The position numbers and the translations under genes are program-made. Below the pieces are notes generated by a model. That model saw only the letters and a list, made by a program, of their open reading frames with translations. It did not search any database and was not told where the DNA came from. A DNA stretch of 64,000 nucleotides from Anaerolineaceae bacterium oral taxon 439 (GTDB taxonomy: Bacteria > Chloroflexota > Anaerolineae > Anaerolineales > Anaerolineaceae): positions 1,054,001 through 1,118,000 of the forward strand of contig CP017039.1 of the NCBI GenBank assembly GCA_001717545.1, read 5' to 3'. This document shows, in pieces, positions 16,387 to 25,205 of this stretch. Each line of letters opens with the position of its first letter. Position 1 is the first letter of the stretch.

Positions 16387-16570
16387 GATCAATTTTTGTT
16401 GTTGAGTGCCCAAGGTTCCCGACGATCAGGACAAAAATTCCGCTTTCTTCTACGCAGTTTCGCAGGTAGCGAAAGGCATCTTCCTTTGTCCTTTTTCGTC
16501 TGAACGCTGTAATATCAAAATGAATTGAATCGCTGACGATTTTGGCCGCACCCCCTGAACAGGGTTGCAT
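16370..16570 (-). pseudogene. Remnant of ImmA/IrrE-type antitoxin gene
   Basis: A 66-codon fragment with DITAFRRKRTKEDAFRYLRN followed by VEESGIFVLIVGNLGH and STTKID. This matches the region just before the metallopeptidase domain of antitoxins paired with DUF4411 toxins (typically ...AF..LR..VE..GIFVL..GNLGS.HT.I...). The frame then stops, so the HExxH domain and the N-terminal HTH are both missing. The fragment overlaps the toxin start. It is most likely a decayed antitoxin. Confidence 0.6.
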
Positions 16571-16681
16571 TTACTCTGACAACTCACCTTCAAATTTCCG
16601 TAGTCAAGAGGGGAACTTGAAACCAGACCCTCTCTGTGTCTCACATTTGAAAATCAGTATCGTTTGTGGTACTATAAATGC

Positions 16682-16939
16682 ATGAAGCCGATCTGGATGA
16701 AAAAAGCCAAAAAGTACTATGACAAATCGCCGAAAACCTTTCGGGGACGCGTAGATAGAGCGCTGGAAGAACTGATCGGAATCTTTCCGGACGTCGGAAA
16801 AAGTCCGAACGTCAAAATGATGCAGGGAACGGACGACATCTATCGTTACCGTGTCGGCGATTTCAGAATTCTTTTTGCCGTGATCGGCGAAAACCTTTAT
16901 ATCGTCGAAATAGGTTCCCGCGGCGATATTTATAAATAA
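16682..16939 (+). CDS. RelE/ParE-family toxin
   Basis: An 85-residue basic protein with the RelE/ParE fold pattern: an N-terminal helix with KKAKKYYDKSPKTFRGRVDR, then the core strands MMQGTDDIYRYRVGDFRILF and a final YIVEIGSRGDIYK. Such toxins cleave mRNA on the ribosome or inhibit gyrase. I chose the ATG at 16682; an upstream TTG would add six residues. The antitoxin gene follows 11 bases later, the reverse of the commonest order but known for some modules. Confidence 0.83.
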   Translation: MKPIWMKKAKKYYDKSPKTFRGRVDRALEELIGIFPDVGKSPNVKMMQGTDDIYRYRVGDFRILFAVIGENLYIVEIGSRGDIYK

Positions 16940-16950
16940 GGAGGATGAAA

Positions 16951-17184
16951 ATGGAAACCTTTATCCCGGATAAATCAGAACTCGAAGCGGTCGCCGATTT
17001 CCGTAAAGCTCTCGCGGAAAACGATAAAAGCCAGCTCGCAACCTTTGAAGAACACGAAACGCGGGAATTGAGCGGGAAACTCGTCATAAGAATCCCGAAA
17101 ATACTTCATCGCGAACTCAAAGACCAGGCTGAAGCGAACGGCGTCTCCCTGAATCAATTCATACTCTATAAGCTTGCGCGCTGA
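16951..17184 (+). CDS. Ribbon-helix-helix antitoxin
   Basis: A 77-residue protein whose C-terminal 36 residues form a HicB/Arc-type ribbon-helix-helix (GKLVIRIPKILHRELKDQ, then ANGVSLNQFILYKLAR). The acidic N-terminal part (ELEAVADFRKALAEND) would wrap the adjacent RelE-type toxin. The ATG at 16951 is favoured over that at 16945 because it lies seven bases after AAGGAGG. It probably autorepresses the pair. Confidence 0.8.
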   Translation: METFIPDKSELEAVADFRKALAENDKSQLATFEEHETRELSGKLVIRIPKILHRELKDQAEANGVSLNQFILYKLAR

Positions 17185-17557
17185 GACGAAACGGCTGCGT
17201 AAAACGAAACGACTTGATCCGGAGTTCGCGGTTCGTTCTCGATCAGCAGCCCGATCTCCGGATAATACTTCCGAAGGCCCGTCCCGTTCCTTGTGAGACG
17301 GAGACAAGTCCCGCCGCGTTGGCGGCAGGGATGTCTTAGCGTTCGCGCGTCGATAACGCTCATGAACCCGTCGATCCGCGCCCGCTGCTCGATCTTGACC
17401 GGGTTCTTTTTCAGCGTCTCACCGCCCTCTTTCAACGCCACGTTCAGGAAATGCGCAGCCAGAAGCTGATGAACGCCGATGATCCTAACCTTTCCGTCCT
17501 TCAGCGCCCCCTCGAACTCGTCCAGTGCGCCCGAAAGGTTATAGCCCAGTTATATAC
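17166..17557 (-). pseudogene. Unrecognised gene remnant
   Basis: On the minus strand an open frame runs from a stop near 17558 with no ATG: SGALDEFEGALKDGKVRIIG, VHQLLAAHFLNVALKEGG, then RARIDGFMSVIDARTLRHP and a C-terminal YYPEIGLLIENEPRTPDQV. The composition is protein-like, but there is no start codon or ribosome site (only a GTG at 17441). I do not recognise the family. It is best read as a decayed gene in the islet after tRNA-Ser. Confidence 0.4.
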
Positions 17558-17613
17558 TTATTGCGGCAGAGCATTAAATGTATGCACAGAGTGCATGGTC
17601 ATAAGGAACAGAT

Positions 17614-17781
17614 ATGAGTAAACTAACCGAGTTGCTGGGAAGTTCCTTTCGGTTTCGTTCAAAACTTATTAGCCAGATATTTTTTATCCTTATAAAATTA
17701 TTCATATATCTTATCTCTGCTGCAAGGATGCTTTACGATACTTTGACGAAAGGGCTGGATGACCTGAACGAAAAGCGCTGA
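17614..17781 (+). CDS. Possible small membrane peptide (55 residues)
   Basis: ATG at 17614 follows AAGGAA at good spacing. The peptide has a polar start (MSKLTELLGSSFRFRSK), one strongly hydrophobic stretch (LISQIFFILIKLFIYLISAA) and a charged end (GLDDLNEKR). The codons are AT-rich like the toxin-antitoxin islet. It could be a type I-toxin-like peptide or chance; no homologue comes to mind. Confidence 0.35.
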   Translation: MSKLTELLGSSFRFRSKLISQIFFILIKLFIYLISAARMLYDTLTKGLDDLNEKR

Positions 17782-17885
17782 TAGCGAAAAGGTTGCGGTT
17801 CGGCGGCAAGGAACCTATAATTAAGGTTAACAGCCGCGGGCGGCTGAGATCGGACGTTTTCTTTCGGAAAGGAGCAACCGCGCTG

Positions 17886-18035
17886 ATGGATCTTTTTTCG
17901 CACAAAGAACGCGCACAGGGATTGGTTGAATACGTTTTAATCCTGATTATCGTCGGGGTCACGATTTTTGTCCTGCTGACGTTATTGGGTCCGGCGATCA
18001 TGAAGTTCGTCCAGGACCTGATCGCGCCGGTCTGA
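17886..18035 (+). CDS. Flp-type (class III) pilin
   Basis: A 49-residue protein: a short basic leader (MDLFSHKERAQG), then LVEYVLILIIVGVTIFVLL. The G-xxxEY junction is the prepilin peptidase site of Flp/Tad pilins. Cleavage after Gly12 would leave a hydrophobic subunit of 37 residues. Upstream in-frame codons exist, but the ATG at 17886 has a GGAAAGGAG ribosome site and fits the family. No Tad assembly genes are in the window. The competence-type comF gene starts 13 bases downstream. Confidence 0.85.
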   Translation: MDLFSHKERAQGLVEYVLILIIVGVTIFVLLTLLGPAIMKFVQDLIAPV

Positions 18036-18048
18036 TCCGTCGGGGCGC

Positions 18049-18774
18049 ATGTCCGCGGAAACATTCGGGTTCCAAGCGGTATCGTTCGGCTGGCGCCTGC
18101 TGTGGCGGCTGTTTCCGCCGTGCTGCATGGGCTGCGGCGCGCCGGGCGCGGAGATTTGCGAGGCGTGCCTGCGGAGCGCGGAGCGGCCGGTTGGGAAGAC
18201 CTGCGGCCGATGTGGAAAGACGTTGACGGGGGCGGGGGTTTGTCCGCTTTGCTCCGGGCTGGAGACGATCTGGTTCGAGCGGGTCCGTTCAGCGTTCGTC
18301 TATGCAGGCTTGATCCGCGAGGCGATCCATGCATTTAAATTTGAGCGGAAACTCGGGTTGTCTTTCCTCTTTGCGGATGCGGTTTTTTCTGTATACTTAG
18401 AGATGAAGACGCGGGTCGATATTGTCCTTCCCGCGCCGATCTCTCGGGCGAGGCGGGCGGAAAGAGGCTATAACCAATCAGCCTGGGTCGCGCGGACGTT
18501 CAGCCTGAAAACCGGATTGCCTTATTCGGCGACCGCGTTGCAAAAAACGCGGGACACGGCGCATCAGGCGCTCTTAACCGAAGCGGCGCGGCGAACGAAT
18601 TTAGGCGGCGTCTTCGAAGCCGAGCCGAGCGATATTCTGGGGAAATCGGTTTTAGTCGTCGATGACGTCCTGACGACCGGAACGACGATGAATGAATGCG
18701 CCCGCGCGTTGAAGGCGGCCGGCGCGGCGTCGGTCTTCGGGATAACGATCGCGGCGACGAAAAACCGCGCCTGA
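18049..18774 (+). CDS. comF: ComF family phosphoribosyltransferase-like protein
   Basis: A 241-residue protein with N-terminal zinc-finger cysteines (CCMGC, CEAC, CGRC, CPLC) and a C-terminal type I phosphoribosyltransferase domain ending in VLVVDDVLTTGTTM, the PRPP loop. ComF proteins take part in DNA uptake across the membrane with a translocase, although their biochemical role is not fixed. The close linkage with a pilin gene fits a uptake or surface-fibre connection, but no other com genes are here. Confidence 0.9.
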   Translation: MSAETFGFQAVSFGWRLLWRLFPPCCMGCGAPGAEICEACLRSAERPVGKTCGRCGKTLTGAGVCPLCSGLETIWFERVRSAFVYAGLIREAIHAFKFERKLGLSFLFADAVFSVYLEMKTRVDIVLPAPISRARRAERGYNQSAWVARTFSLKTGLPYSATALQKTRDTAHQALLTEAARRTNLGGVFEAEPSDILGKSVLVVDDVLTTGTTMNECARALKAAGAASVFGITIAATKNRA

Positions 18775-18801
18775 TCTAAACTTATTTTTTAGGAGGATAG
18801 G

Positions 18802-19362
18802 ATGGAAACGAAGACGGTTCTTTACGGGAAAAATTTGGAAATTTCGGAGCGGATTAAGACGAACGTCACGTCGAAAACGGACAAATTTTCTAAATTCTTA
18901 ACCAACATCGAGGAAGTTCGAATTGACTTAGCGCATTTAAAGACGGCTCGCAACGCAAACGACCGGTACGTTTCTCAGATTACCATTCGTGGAAAAGGGT
19001 TTATTCTTCGAACCGAGGAGCGCGCGGACGAGCTTTCGGCCGCGTTTGATAAGTCGTTTGATAAAATGATCCGGCAGATCGAACGTTTCAAGGGGAAGCG
19101 CGGTCGGACGCATCTTGAAAAGGTCTTCGTCGATCCGGCGGCTCCGCAGGCTGAACCGGAACCAGTGGAAGAGACGCCGGTGATCGCGCGCCGAAAGAAA
19201 TTCGCGCTGATTCCGATGACGGAAGTGGAAGCGCTGGAGCAGATGAAATTGCTGGGACACGAGGATTTCTTCGTTTTCTATAACGGCAATACGTCCGCGA
19301 TCAATGTCCTGTATAAGCGAATGGACGGGACGTTCGGGCTGATCGAGACTGAGATCGCGTAG
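18802..19362 (+). CDS. hpf: Ribosome hibernation-promoting factor, long form
   Basis: A 186-residue protein. Residues 1-105 form the RaiA/HPF double-stranded-RNA-binding-like domain (LYGKNLEISERIKTNV, basic FKGKRGRTHL end). The tail (about 130-186) has the dimerisation domain with LGHEDFFVFYNGNTSAINVL and GTFGLIE. Long HPF pairs 70S ribosomes into 100S particles in stationary phase. AGGAGGAT precedes the ATG, and a long hairpin follows the stop. Confidence 0.93.
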   Translation: METKTVLYGKNLEISERIKTNVTSKTDKFSKFLTNIEEVRIDLAHLKTARNANDRYVSQITIRGKGFILRTEERADELSAAFDKSFDKMIRQIERFKGKRGRTHLEKVFVDPAAPQAEPEPVEETPVIARRKKFALIPMTEVEALEQMKLLGHEDFFVFYNGNTSAINVLYKRMDGTFGLIETEIA

Positions 19363-19377
19363 GTTTTATCGCAAAAC

Positions 19378-19413
19378 GGGAGCTCCGCAGGAAACAGGGC
19401 CTGCGGAGCTCCC
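19378..19413 (+). terminator. Strong hairpin after hpf, without U-tract
   Basis: GGGAGCTCCGCAGG and its reverse complement flank a short loop, forming a nearly perfect 14-base-pair stem. No T-run follows, so it may be an mRNA-stabilising or Rho-aided end rather than a classical intrinsic terminator. Confidence 0.5.
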
Positions 19414-19564
19414 GGCGCGGGGACGGACAGGAATCATTCGTGTGATTGAACGAGTGGGATTGCTGCGCCGGCTGGCATCACGGCGAGCGATCCCATTTTA
19501 TTTTTTTCTGAATTTTGGGTAAAATCAAGCGTGCTTTCACAAGAAAGAACGGAGCGGACAGAAC

Positions 19565-21244
19565 TTGAATCTTAACGATTATTTCGATATCGGCGCGGGA
19601 CGCGAAGGCGGTGCGGCGGCGACAGGGTTGACCGTCGTGAATCGGTTTTATCGCGTGACGGTTACCGGAGCGGCGATTGCGGCCGGAGGCGAGACGGGGC
19701 CGCTCGTTCCAGAAGCGGGGTTTCCGCTCGTATTGGAGAACGGCGGGCGGGCGCGGTTTAATCTCCCGCCGGGGCAGCGCGAATGGACAGGCGCGACCGT
19801 TCGGTTGACGACGGCGGAGTTCGGCGTTCTTTCGCTCGGCGCCGTCGCGGCGCCGAATCGTTTAGCCGCGCTGGAACGGCCGCGATCTTTTTTCGACATC
19901 TTCCGCAAGGAATATGAAGTCAACCTGCTCCTCGACGGGGACGAGGTTCTTCGCGGGGGAAGCCCGCTTTCGTTCGGCGTCAATCTTGAATCGTTTGACG
20001 CCGCGCCGGACCGGCCCCTCTGGTACGATCCGGCGGGAATGCGGCTGGCGGACGGGTTGGTCGGGACGCTGCGTGAGCTGAACCCGGCGGCGGTTCGCTT
20101 CGATATCGGTTCGGGGCGTCCGGCGGCGGTTCTTTCGCTTTTTTTTGATCTCTGCCGCAGTGTCGGGGCTGCTCCTTACCTGAAAGCTGACGGCGAATGG
20201 TTTGGCGGGGAAACTGACGCCGCGCTCGCTACGCTCGTTGGATTGTTGGAGCGCGGAGCCGCGGCAGGGGATTTTGATCAGGGCTGGATCGAGCTTGAAG
20301 TCGGGGATGAGCCCGGGAAGGCGGTCGCCGCGGCGGAGCGGCTTCGAGCGCGTTTCCCGTGGATAAAAATCGTTTTCAGCGGCGTTGAGCTGGCGCAGGA
20401 GCGTTCTCTCCGCCGCTTCCAGGACGTTTTAGCGAGCTGCGCGGACGCGGCGGACGCCGTCGGCGTTCCCTGGCGGTTCCCCGGCCCGGCGGGCTGGGAA
20501 TCGGACGCTTCCGACGCGGATGCCGCGGCGATTTTCGGGATGGGGGCGGGCAGGCTCGTTCGCACCACGAACAGGCTTTTCCGCGATATTCCTGAGACGC
20601 TGGCGAAACCGATGATCCTGACGGGCTGGCGGTATTTCCGCGCGCCGGACGAGCGTGATCTGCTTCGGATTCAGGACCGTTCGGCGGACGGATTTTTCTA
20701 CCTGTCGGCGCTGGCGTCGTTGGCGGCGAATTCGCGTTTCGGCTTGCTGCTGATGGACCTGCCCGCGGTCGCGCGACAGGCCGCGGACGGCCGGTTCCAT
20801 GAAGCAATCGGCGCGCTGGTCTGGCGGATGGCGTCCGATCGCCTGGGAACGCAGCTTGGCTGGCGGTCGGTTCGCGACGAGCCGATCCCGAACGCCCGAA
20901 GCGAGGGGATTCCCGGCCTGGTCGAAGCGAGCGACGTTCCGGACGTCATAATGAGCGCGACGCGGTCGCTCGATCGCCGGCGGGTTCACCTTCTGGTTCA
21001 GAACCTGAATCCGGGAAAGCGGCTTTTTGCCCGCGTGCATTTCGCGCATCTTCCGGACCTGCGGCCGACGGCGGCGCGGAATCTTCGCGGCGGGAGCGGA
21101 CTCCGGATCGCGAGGCTTTTCCAGCCACGCGTGGCGGCGCCGGTTCTGAAAGACGTTTCGCTTCCGAGGTACCGTCCGATGGATCATGTTAATTTGGATA
21201 TTCCGCCGCTCGGGATGGTCAGCATGACGCTGACGGACGAATGA
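19565..21244 (+). CDS. Large protein of unknown function, possible glycosidase-like barrel
   Basis: A 559-residue protein without signal peptide. The first 130 residues look beta-rich (VVNRFYRVTVTG, FNLPPGQREWTG). The middle carries a LSFGVNLESFDA start and ELNPAAVRFDIG, suggesting a (beta/alpha)8 barrel related to GH51/GH39-type glycosidases, with a beta-sandwich near the C terminus (RRVHLLVQNLNPGKRLFARV). I could not place catalytic glutamates with confidence, so enzymatic activity is uncertain. The start is a TTG at 19565, and it is followed closely by a secreted protein gene. Confidence 0.7.
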   Translation: MNLNDYFDIGAGREGGAAATGLTVVNRFYRVTVTGAAIAAGGETGPLVPEAGFPLVLENGGRARFNLPPGQREWTGATVRLTTAEFGVLSLGAVAAPNRLAALERPRSFFDIFRKEYEVNLLLDGDEVLRGGSPLSFGVNLESFDAAPDRPLWYDPAGMRLADGLVGTLRELNPAAVRFDIGSGRPAAVLSLFFDLCRSVGAAPYLKADGEWFGGETDAALATLVGLLERGAAAGDFDQGWIELEVGDEPGKAVAAAERLRARFPWIKIVFSGVELAQERSLRRFQDVLASCADAADAVGVPWRFPGPAGWESDASDADAAAIFGMGAGRLVRTTNRLFRDIPETLAKPMILTGWRYFRAPDERDLLRIQDRSADGFFYLSALASLAANSRFGLLLMDLPAVARQAADGRFHEAIGALVWRMASDRLGTQLGWRSVRDEPIPNARSEGIPGLVEASDVPDVIMSATRSLDRRRVHLLVQNLNPGKRLFARVHFAHLPDLRPTAARNLRGGSGLRIARLFQPRVAAPVLKDVSLPRYRPMDHVNLDIPPLGMVSMTLTDE

Positions 21245-21340
21245 TTCGCGTTGATTCCCTCCCGTTTTTCGCGGTTAATTGAGTAGAATTGAGGGGAAGT
21301 CTGGTTTCCTGACATAAAAAAAATAATTGGAGGTATTGAA

Positions 21341-22168
21341 ATGCTGCGACGTGAGAAATTATGGACAATCCTGGTGATCGGCGCGCTGGTCCTGGTCGGC
21401 GCGGGCGCGGTTCAGGCTCAGACGAGTCATTACGGCGGATTAGGCGCGGGCCCCGCCCCAACGCAGGTTCCGGAGATTGTCGCTGAGGACAGCGCGGCGG
21501 CGAGCGGCGGCGCTGAAGCGGAGAGGGGCGCGTTCTTCGACGAGAACGGCGAGTATAACGAAACGTTCGCGAAGGATTTCTGGGATCGCGGCTGGGAGGC
21601 AACGACGCTGATCGGGAACCCGAACGGCGATTATTTTGATTTAGGCCCGAGCCGACTCTCGTTCAAGCTTCCGGTTACTGAGGTTTACGAATTCGTGACG
21701 CATACAGGGTCTCTGACCGAGGACGTCCTGGTCGAGGCGACGTTTGAGAACGTCCGGTCGACTGAAGCCAGCTATGGGGTCGTCTGCCGTCGGAACGAGT
21801 TGGGCTGGTACGAGCTTCGCGTCAATATTTCCGGCCCGTTAGCCGGCTCATACGCGCTTTATAAATACGATACGGTCCTGAAAGCGAGCGGCCACGTTCC
21901 TTACGTTCGGCTCCATCCGGACATGATCCAGTATTTTACGACGGACCTGAAATTGGGAATGAACGTTCGGAATAAAATTGGGTTGGAATGCAAAGGCGGC
22001 GAAATCCGCGTCTTTATCAACGATAAGGAACAGACGATTTCGAAATCTGCTCCGATTGTCGATACGCAGTTCGCAAGCGGGACGGTCGGCGCGATGGCGG
22101 AGTCGTACGCGAAGGGCGTGGTGGATATCGATCTGGTTGGGTTCAGGGCGACTGACCTGACGGAGTAA
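21341..22168 (+). CDS. Secreted concanavalin/LamG-like domain protein
   Basis: A 275-residue exported protein with signal peptide MLRREKLWTILVIGALVLVG, cleaved near AQAQ-like VQAQ. A low-complexity acidic stretch leads into a beta-sandwich of about 180 residues (LEVEATFENVRST-like VLVEATFENVRST, YGVVCRRNELGWYELRV, IGLECKGGEIRVFINDKEQ, GTVGAMAES) typical of concanavalin-like or DUF1080-type lectin domains. A surface carbohydrate-binding role is likely. AATTGGAGG precedes the start. Confidence 0.75.
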   Translation: MLRREKLWTILVIGALVLVGAGAVQAQTSHYGGLGAGPAPTQVPEIVAEDSAAASGGAEAERGAFFDENGEYNETFAKDFWDRGWEATTLIGNPNGDYFDLGPSRLSFKLPVTEVYEFVTHTGSLTEDVLVEATFENVRSTEASYGVVCRRNELGWYELRVNISGPLAGSYALYKYDTVLKASGHVPYVRLHPDMIQYFTTDLKLGMNVRNKIGLECKGGEIRVFINDKEQTISKSAPIVDTQFASGTVGAMAESYAKGVVDIDLVGFRATDLTE

Positions 22169-22187
22169 AAATCTAAGCGAACCGGGC

Positions 22188-22230
22188 GGATCAGGCCCAG
22201 CCGGGAATACCGGAGCCGCCGGCCTGATCC
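22188..22230 (+). terminator. Hairpin downstream of the LamG-like gene
   Basis: GGATCAGGCC and GGCCTGATCC form a perfect 10-base-pair stem enclosing a smaller CCGG-CCGG hairpin. The T-tract is weak. Confidence 0.45.
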
Positions 22231-22329
22231 ACTCGATATCGGTTTTCATCCCGTTTCCGGACTCTTTATATAGGATCGGATCGAAACACGTTCCAACGCT
22301 GATCCGAAGTTTTCCGACGGATTCGCTGG

Positions 22330-22335
22330 TATAAT
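22330..22335 (+). promoter_or_regulatory. Candidate -10 box for efp
   Basis: TATAAT lies 48 bases before the efp start, after a GGT that may extend it. No strong -35 is visible. Confidence 0.45.
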
Positions 22336-22382
22336 CTGCCGATAGAATTTTGTGATTTAAAACGATTGGGGAAATATCTCGT

Positions 22383-22940
22383 ATGATTGATGTAAATGAA
22401 CTGCGAAAAGGCGTCACGATTGAATTGGACGGCGCGTTGCTGAAAGTTATCGACTATGAGCATAACAAAGCCGGACGTGGAAACGCAACGATTCGCATTA
22501 AGGCTAAGAACCTCCGGACCGGGGCGCACGTCGAACGCACGTTCACGTCGGGCAATCGCGTCCAGGACGTTCATCTCGAATTCCAGAACGTTCAGTTCTT
22601 ATACGCGGACAACGACTTTTTCCATTTCATGAATACGGAAACCTATGAACAGCCGCAGGTCAACGCTGAGATCATGAAGGACGCCGCGCCGTACCTGAAA
22701 GAAAATACGGACGTCAAGCTGACGTACTATCAAAACGAAATTATCGATTATGAATTGCCGCTGTCGGTCGATCTTCTCGTCGTTCAGGCGGACATCGCCG
22801 TCCGCGGGGATACGGCGACCGGCGTCAATAAGCAGGTCACCGTCGAAACCGGGGCCCGCGTCATGGTTCCGAATTTTGTCAGCGAAGGCGATACGATCCG
22901 GGTTAACACTTCGACCGGTGAATATATTACGCGTGTCTAA
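22383..22940 (+). CDS. efp: Elongation factor P
   Basis: A 185-residue EF-P with three beta-barrel domains: MIDVNELRKGVTIELDGALL at the start, NLRTGAHVERTF, YLY-like FLYADNDFFHFMNTETYEQ and the signature region NEGDT-like SEGDTIRVNTSTGEYITRV at the end. EF-P rescues ribosomes stalled at consecutive prolines. The tip of domain I, usually KPGKG with a modified Lys, here reads NKAGRGNA with Arg32 at the modification site. Arg32 is modified by rhamnose (EarP) in some Proteobacteria; no EarP-like gene is in the window. Confidence 0.95.
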   Translation: MIDVNELRKGVTIELDGALLKVIDYEHNKAGRGNATIRIKAKNLRTGAHVERTFTSGNRVQDVHLEFQNVQFLYADNDFFHFMNTETYEQPQVNAEIMKDAAPYLKENTDVKLTYYQNEIIDYELPLSVDLLVVQADIAVRGDTATGVNKQVTVETGARVMVPNFVSEGDTIRVNTSTGEYITRV

Positions 22941-23097
22941 GGTTCGTTCCGGGCAAAATCAGAAGATGACTTTTCGTGCGTGAGGACGCCGGCTATCGTC
23001 CGGAGCCTCGCGGCCGAAAAGTTTTTTATTGATCGTCGCCTCATGCGCCGCGGCGCGTTTCTTATACGGATTTAACACGGCGCCGCGTGGCGATTGA

Positions 23098-23103
23098 TAT
23101 AAT
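23098..23103 (+). promoter_or_regulatory. Candidate -10 box for ftsH
   Basis: TGATATAAT lies about 90 bases before the GTG start of ftsH; the TG just ahead suggests an extended -10. Confidence 0.45.
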
Positions 23104-23192
23104 ATGCTTATTGAAAAGCCCCGGTTCGGGTTCGCGGGACGCGGTTTTATCGGTCGCCGAATACGCGCTTTGGGGGCGGGAGGAAGAGAAAC

Positions 23193-25058
23193 GTGAATCT
23201 TAAACAACGCGGACAAGCGAATATTGTTTATTTACTGTTGTTGATCGGGATTATTTCGCTCCTGATGTATTCGTTTTCCGATCCGCGCAATTCAACGAAG
23301 AATATGTCCATCAATGAATTGGCGGATCAGATTAAAAGCGGCAAGGTCAAAGAAATTAACGTTAACGGGACGACGGTTGAGGTTGAGCTGGAAAGCCGGG
23401 AGGTCGCGAAAACGGTTATCGAGGAATACGCTTCGTTCCTGAGCCAGATGTCGCTTCTGGGCGTGCAGCCGGAGGATTTATCGGCGCGGAAGATCGTCGT
23501 CAACTTTAAAGAAAAGTCGGGCTGGGTTTCGATTTTATCGCTCCTGAGTTATTTCCTCCCGATCCTGTTTATCTTCGGGGCGATGTTCTTTATTTTCCGG
23601 CAGTCGCAAGCTGGCGGGAATTCGGCGATGGCGTTTGGAAAGTCCCGGGCGAAGATGCTCGAGGGGGACCGGCCGACCGTGACGTTCGCCGACGTCGCCG
23701 GCGTTGACGAGTCGAAAGAGGAGCTGGCCGAGGTCGTCGATTTCCTGAAAGAACCGAAGAAATTTATTGCGCTTGGCGCGCGGATTCCGAAGGGCGTCCT
23801 TCTTGTCGGTTCGCCGGGGACCGGTAAAACGCTGCTGGCGAAGGCGGTCGCCGGGGAGGCGGGCGTTCCGTTCTTCTCGATATCGGGTTCTGAATTTGTT
23901 GAGATGTTCGTTGGGGTCGGGGCGAGCCGCGTCCGCGATCTTTTCGATCAGGCGAAGAAGAACAGCCCGTGTATTATTTTTATTGACGAAATCGACGCCG
24001 TCGGCCGTCAGCGCGGCTCCGGTCTGGGCGGGAGCCATGACGAACGGGAACAGACGCTGAACCAGATGCTGGTTGAGATGGATGGGTTCGATACCGACAC
24101 GAATATTATCATCATCGCGGCGACGAACCGTCCGGATATCCTCGATCCGGCGCTGATGCGCCCTGGGCGTTTCGACCGTCAGGTTATTCTCGATCGTCCC
24201 GACGTTGTCGGGCGCGAGGCGATCCTCAGGGTGCATTCAAAAGGCAAGCCGCTCGAATCGGACGTCGATCTGGCGACGATCGCGCGTTCGACCCCCGGCT
24301 TTGTCGGTGCGGATTTGGAAAACCTGATGAACGAGGCGGCGATCTTAGCCGCGCGGCGCAATAAGCTTTCGATCGGAACCGGCGAGATCAGCGAAGCGGT
24401 CGAGCGGGTCATGATGGGGCCTGCGAAGAAGAGCCGGATTTTGAGCGAGAACGAAAAGAAAATTATCGCGTATCATGAAGCCGGGCACGCTGTGATCATG
24501 AACGTGATCCCGGAATGCAACCCGGTTCATAAGGTTACGATCATCGGGCGCGGCTCCGCCGGCGGGTATACGATGAACCTGCCGATTGAGGATCGGGTTC
24601 TGATGTCGAAAAAGGAGCTGGAAGCCGATATGGTTTCGCTTTTGGGCGGACGCATGGCGGAAGAGCTGATGTTCAACGATATTACTTCGGGAGCGTCGAA
24701 CGATCTCGAACGGGTCACCGATCTGGCGCGGAAAATGGTCATGCGGTTAGGCATGTCGGATTCGCTGGGGCCGGTTACGTACGGGAAGAAGGAGGAGATG
24801 ATCTTTCTTGGGCGCGAACTCTCGGAACAGCGGGATTACTCTGAATCGATCGCTGAAAGTATCGATCAGGAGGTCCGCCGAATCGTTCAGGCGGCTTATG
24901 AGCGCGCGCGCGAAATCCTGATCCAGTATCGCGAAGAGCTGGATAAGATCGCGGCGTCGTTGATCGAGAAGGAGTCGCTGACGCGGGAAGAATTCGAAGC
25001 GATTTTCCCGCCGCCGAACGGCCGCCGCTCGGCTACGCCGGAATATGACGCGGCGTAA
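23193..25058 (+). CDS. ftsH: FtsH, ATP-dependent zinc metalloprotease
   Basis: A 621-residue membrane protease. Two transmembrane segments (about 10-27 and 108-132) flank the extracytoplasmic domain. The AAA module has Walker A GSPGTGKT near residue 206, [13 protein letters not shown], and the second region of homology [20 protein letters not shown]. The zinc site is HEAGHAV near residue 428 with a downstream Asp in [12 protein letters not shown]. FtsH degrades misassembled membrane and short-lived regulatory proteins. The start is GTG at 23193 behind GGAGGAAG. Confidence 0.97.
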   Translation: MNLKQRGQANIVYLLLLIGIISLLMYSFSDPRNSTKNMSINELADQIKSGKVKEINVNGTTVEVELESREVAKTVIEEYASFLSQMSLLGVQPEDLSARKIVVNFKEKSGWVSILSLLSYFLPILFIFGAMFFIFRQSQAGGNSAMAFGKSRAKMLEGDRPTVTFADVAGVDESKEELAEVVDFLKEPKKFIALGARIPKGVLLVGSPGTGKTLLAKAVAGEAGVPFFSISGSEFVEMFVGVGASRVRDLFDQAKKNSPCIIFIDEIDAVGRQRGSGLGGSHDEREQTLNQMLVEMDGFDTDTNIIIIAATNRPDILDPALMRPGRFDRQVILDRPDVVGREAILRVHSKGKPLESDVDLATIARSTPGFVGADLENLMNEAAILAARRNKLSIGTGEISEAVERVMMGPAKKSRILSENEKKIIAYHEAGHAVIMNVIPECNPVHKVTIIGRGSAGGYTMNLPIEDRVLMSKKELEADMVSLLGGRMAEELMFNDITSGASNDLERVTDLARKMVMRLGMSDSLGPVTYGKKEEMIFLGRELSEQRDYSESIAESIDQEVRRIVQAAYERAREILIQYREELDKIAASLIEKESLTREEFEAIFPPPNGRRSATPEYDAA

Positions 25059-25205
25059 GCGGCGTTAAGGGAGCGGTTTTGCCTCGGGCCGGGTGCGGAA
25101 TGCGTCCCCGTCCGGGGCTTTTTCTATATACGACGCAGCGCTGCCGGTCGCGGAACGTTTTGACTCGCCGATCGTTTGCAGGCGCGTTACAAAAGACAGG
25201 ACAAC

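Noticed and set aside
16450-16644. A second small frame overlapping the antitoxin remnant
   Set aside because: It is another phase of the same decayed region and shows no antitoxin features of its own.
15743-17000. A phage-type integration at tRNA-Ser with duplicated attachment site
   Set aside because: I found no integrase and no repeat of the tRNA 3' end downstream, so I describe only an AT-rich islet.
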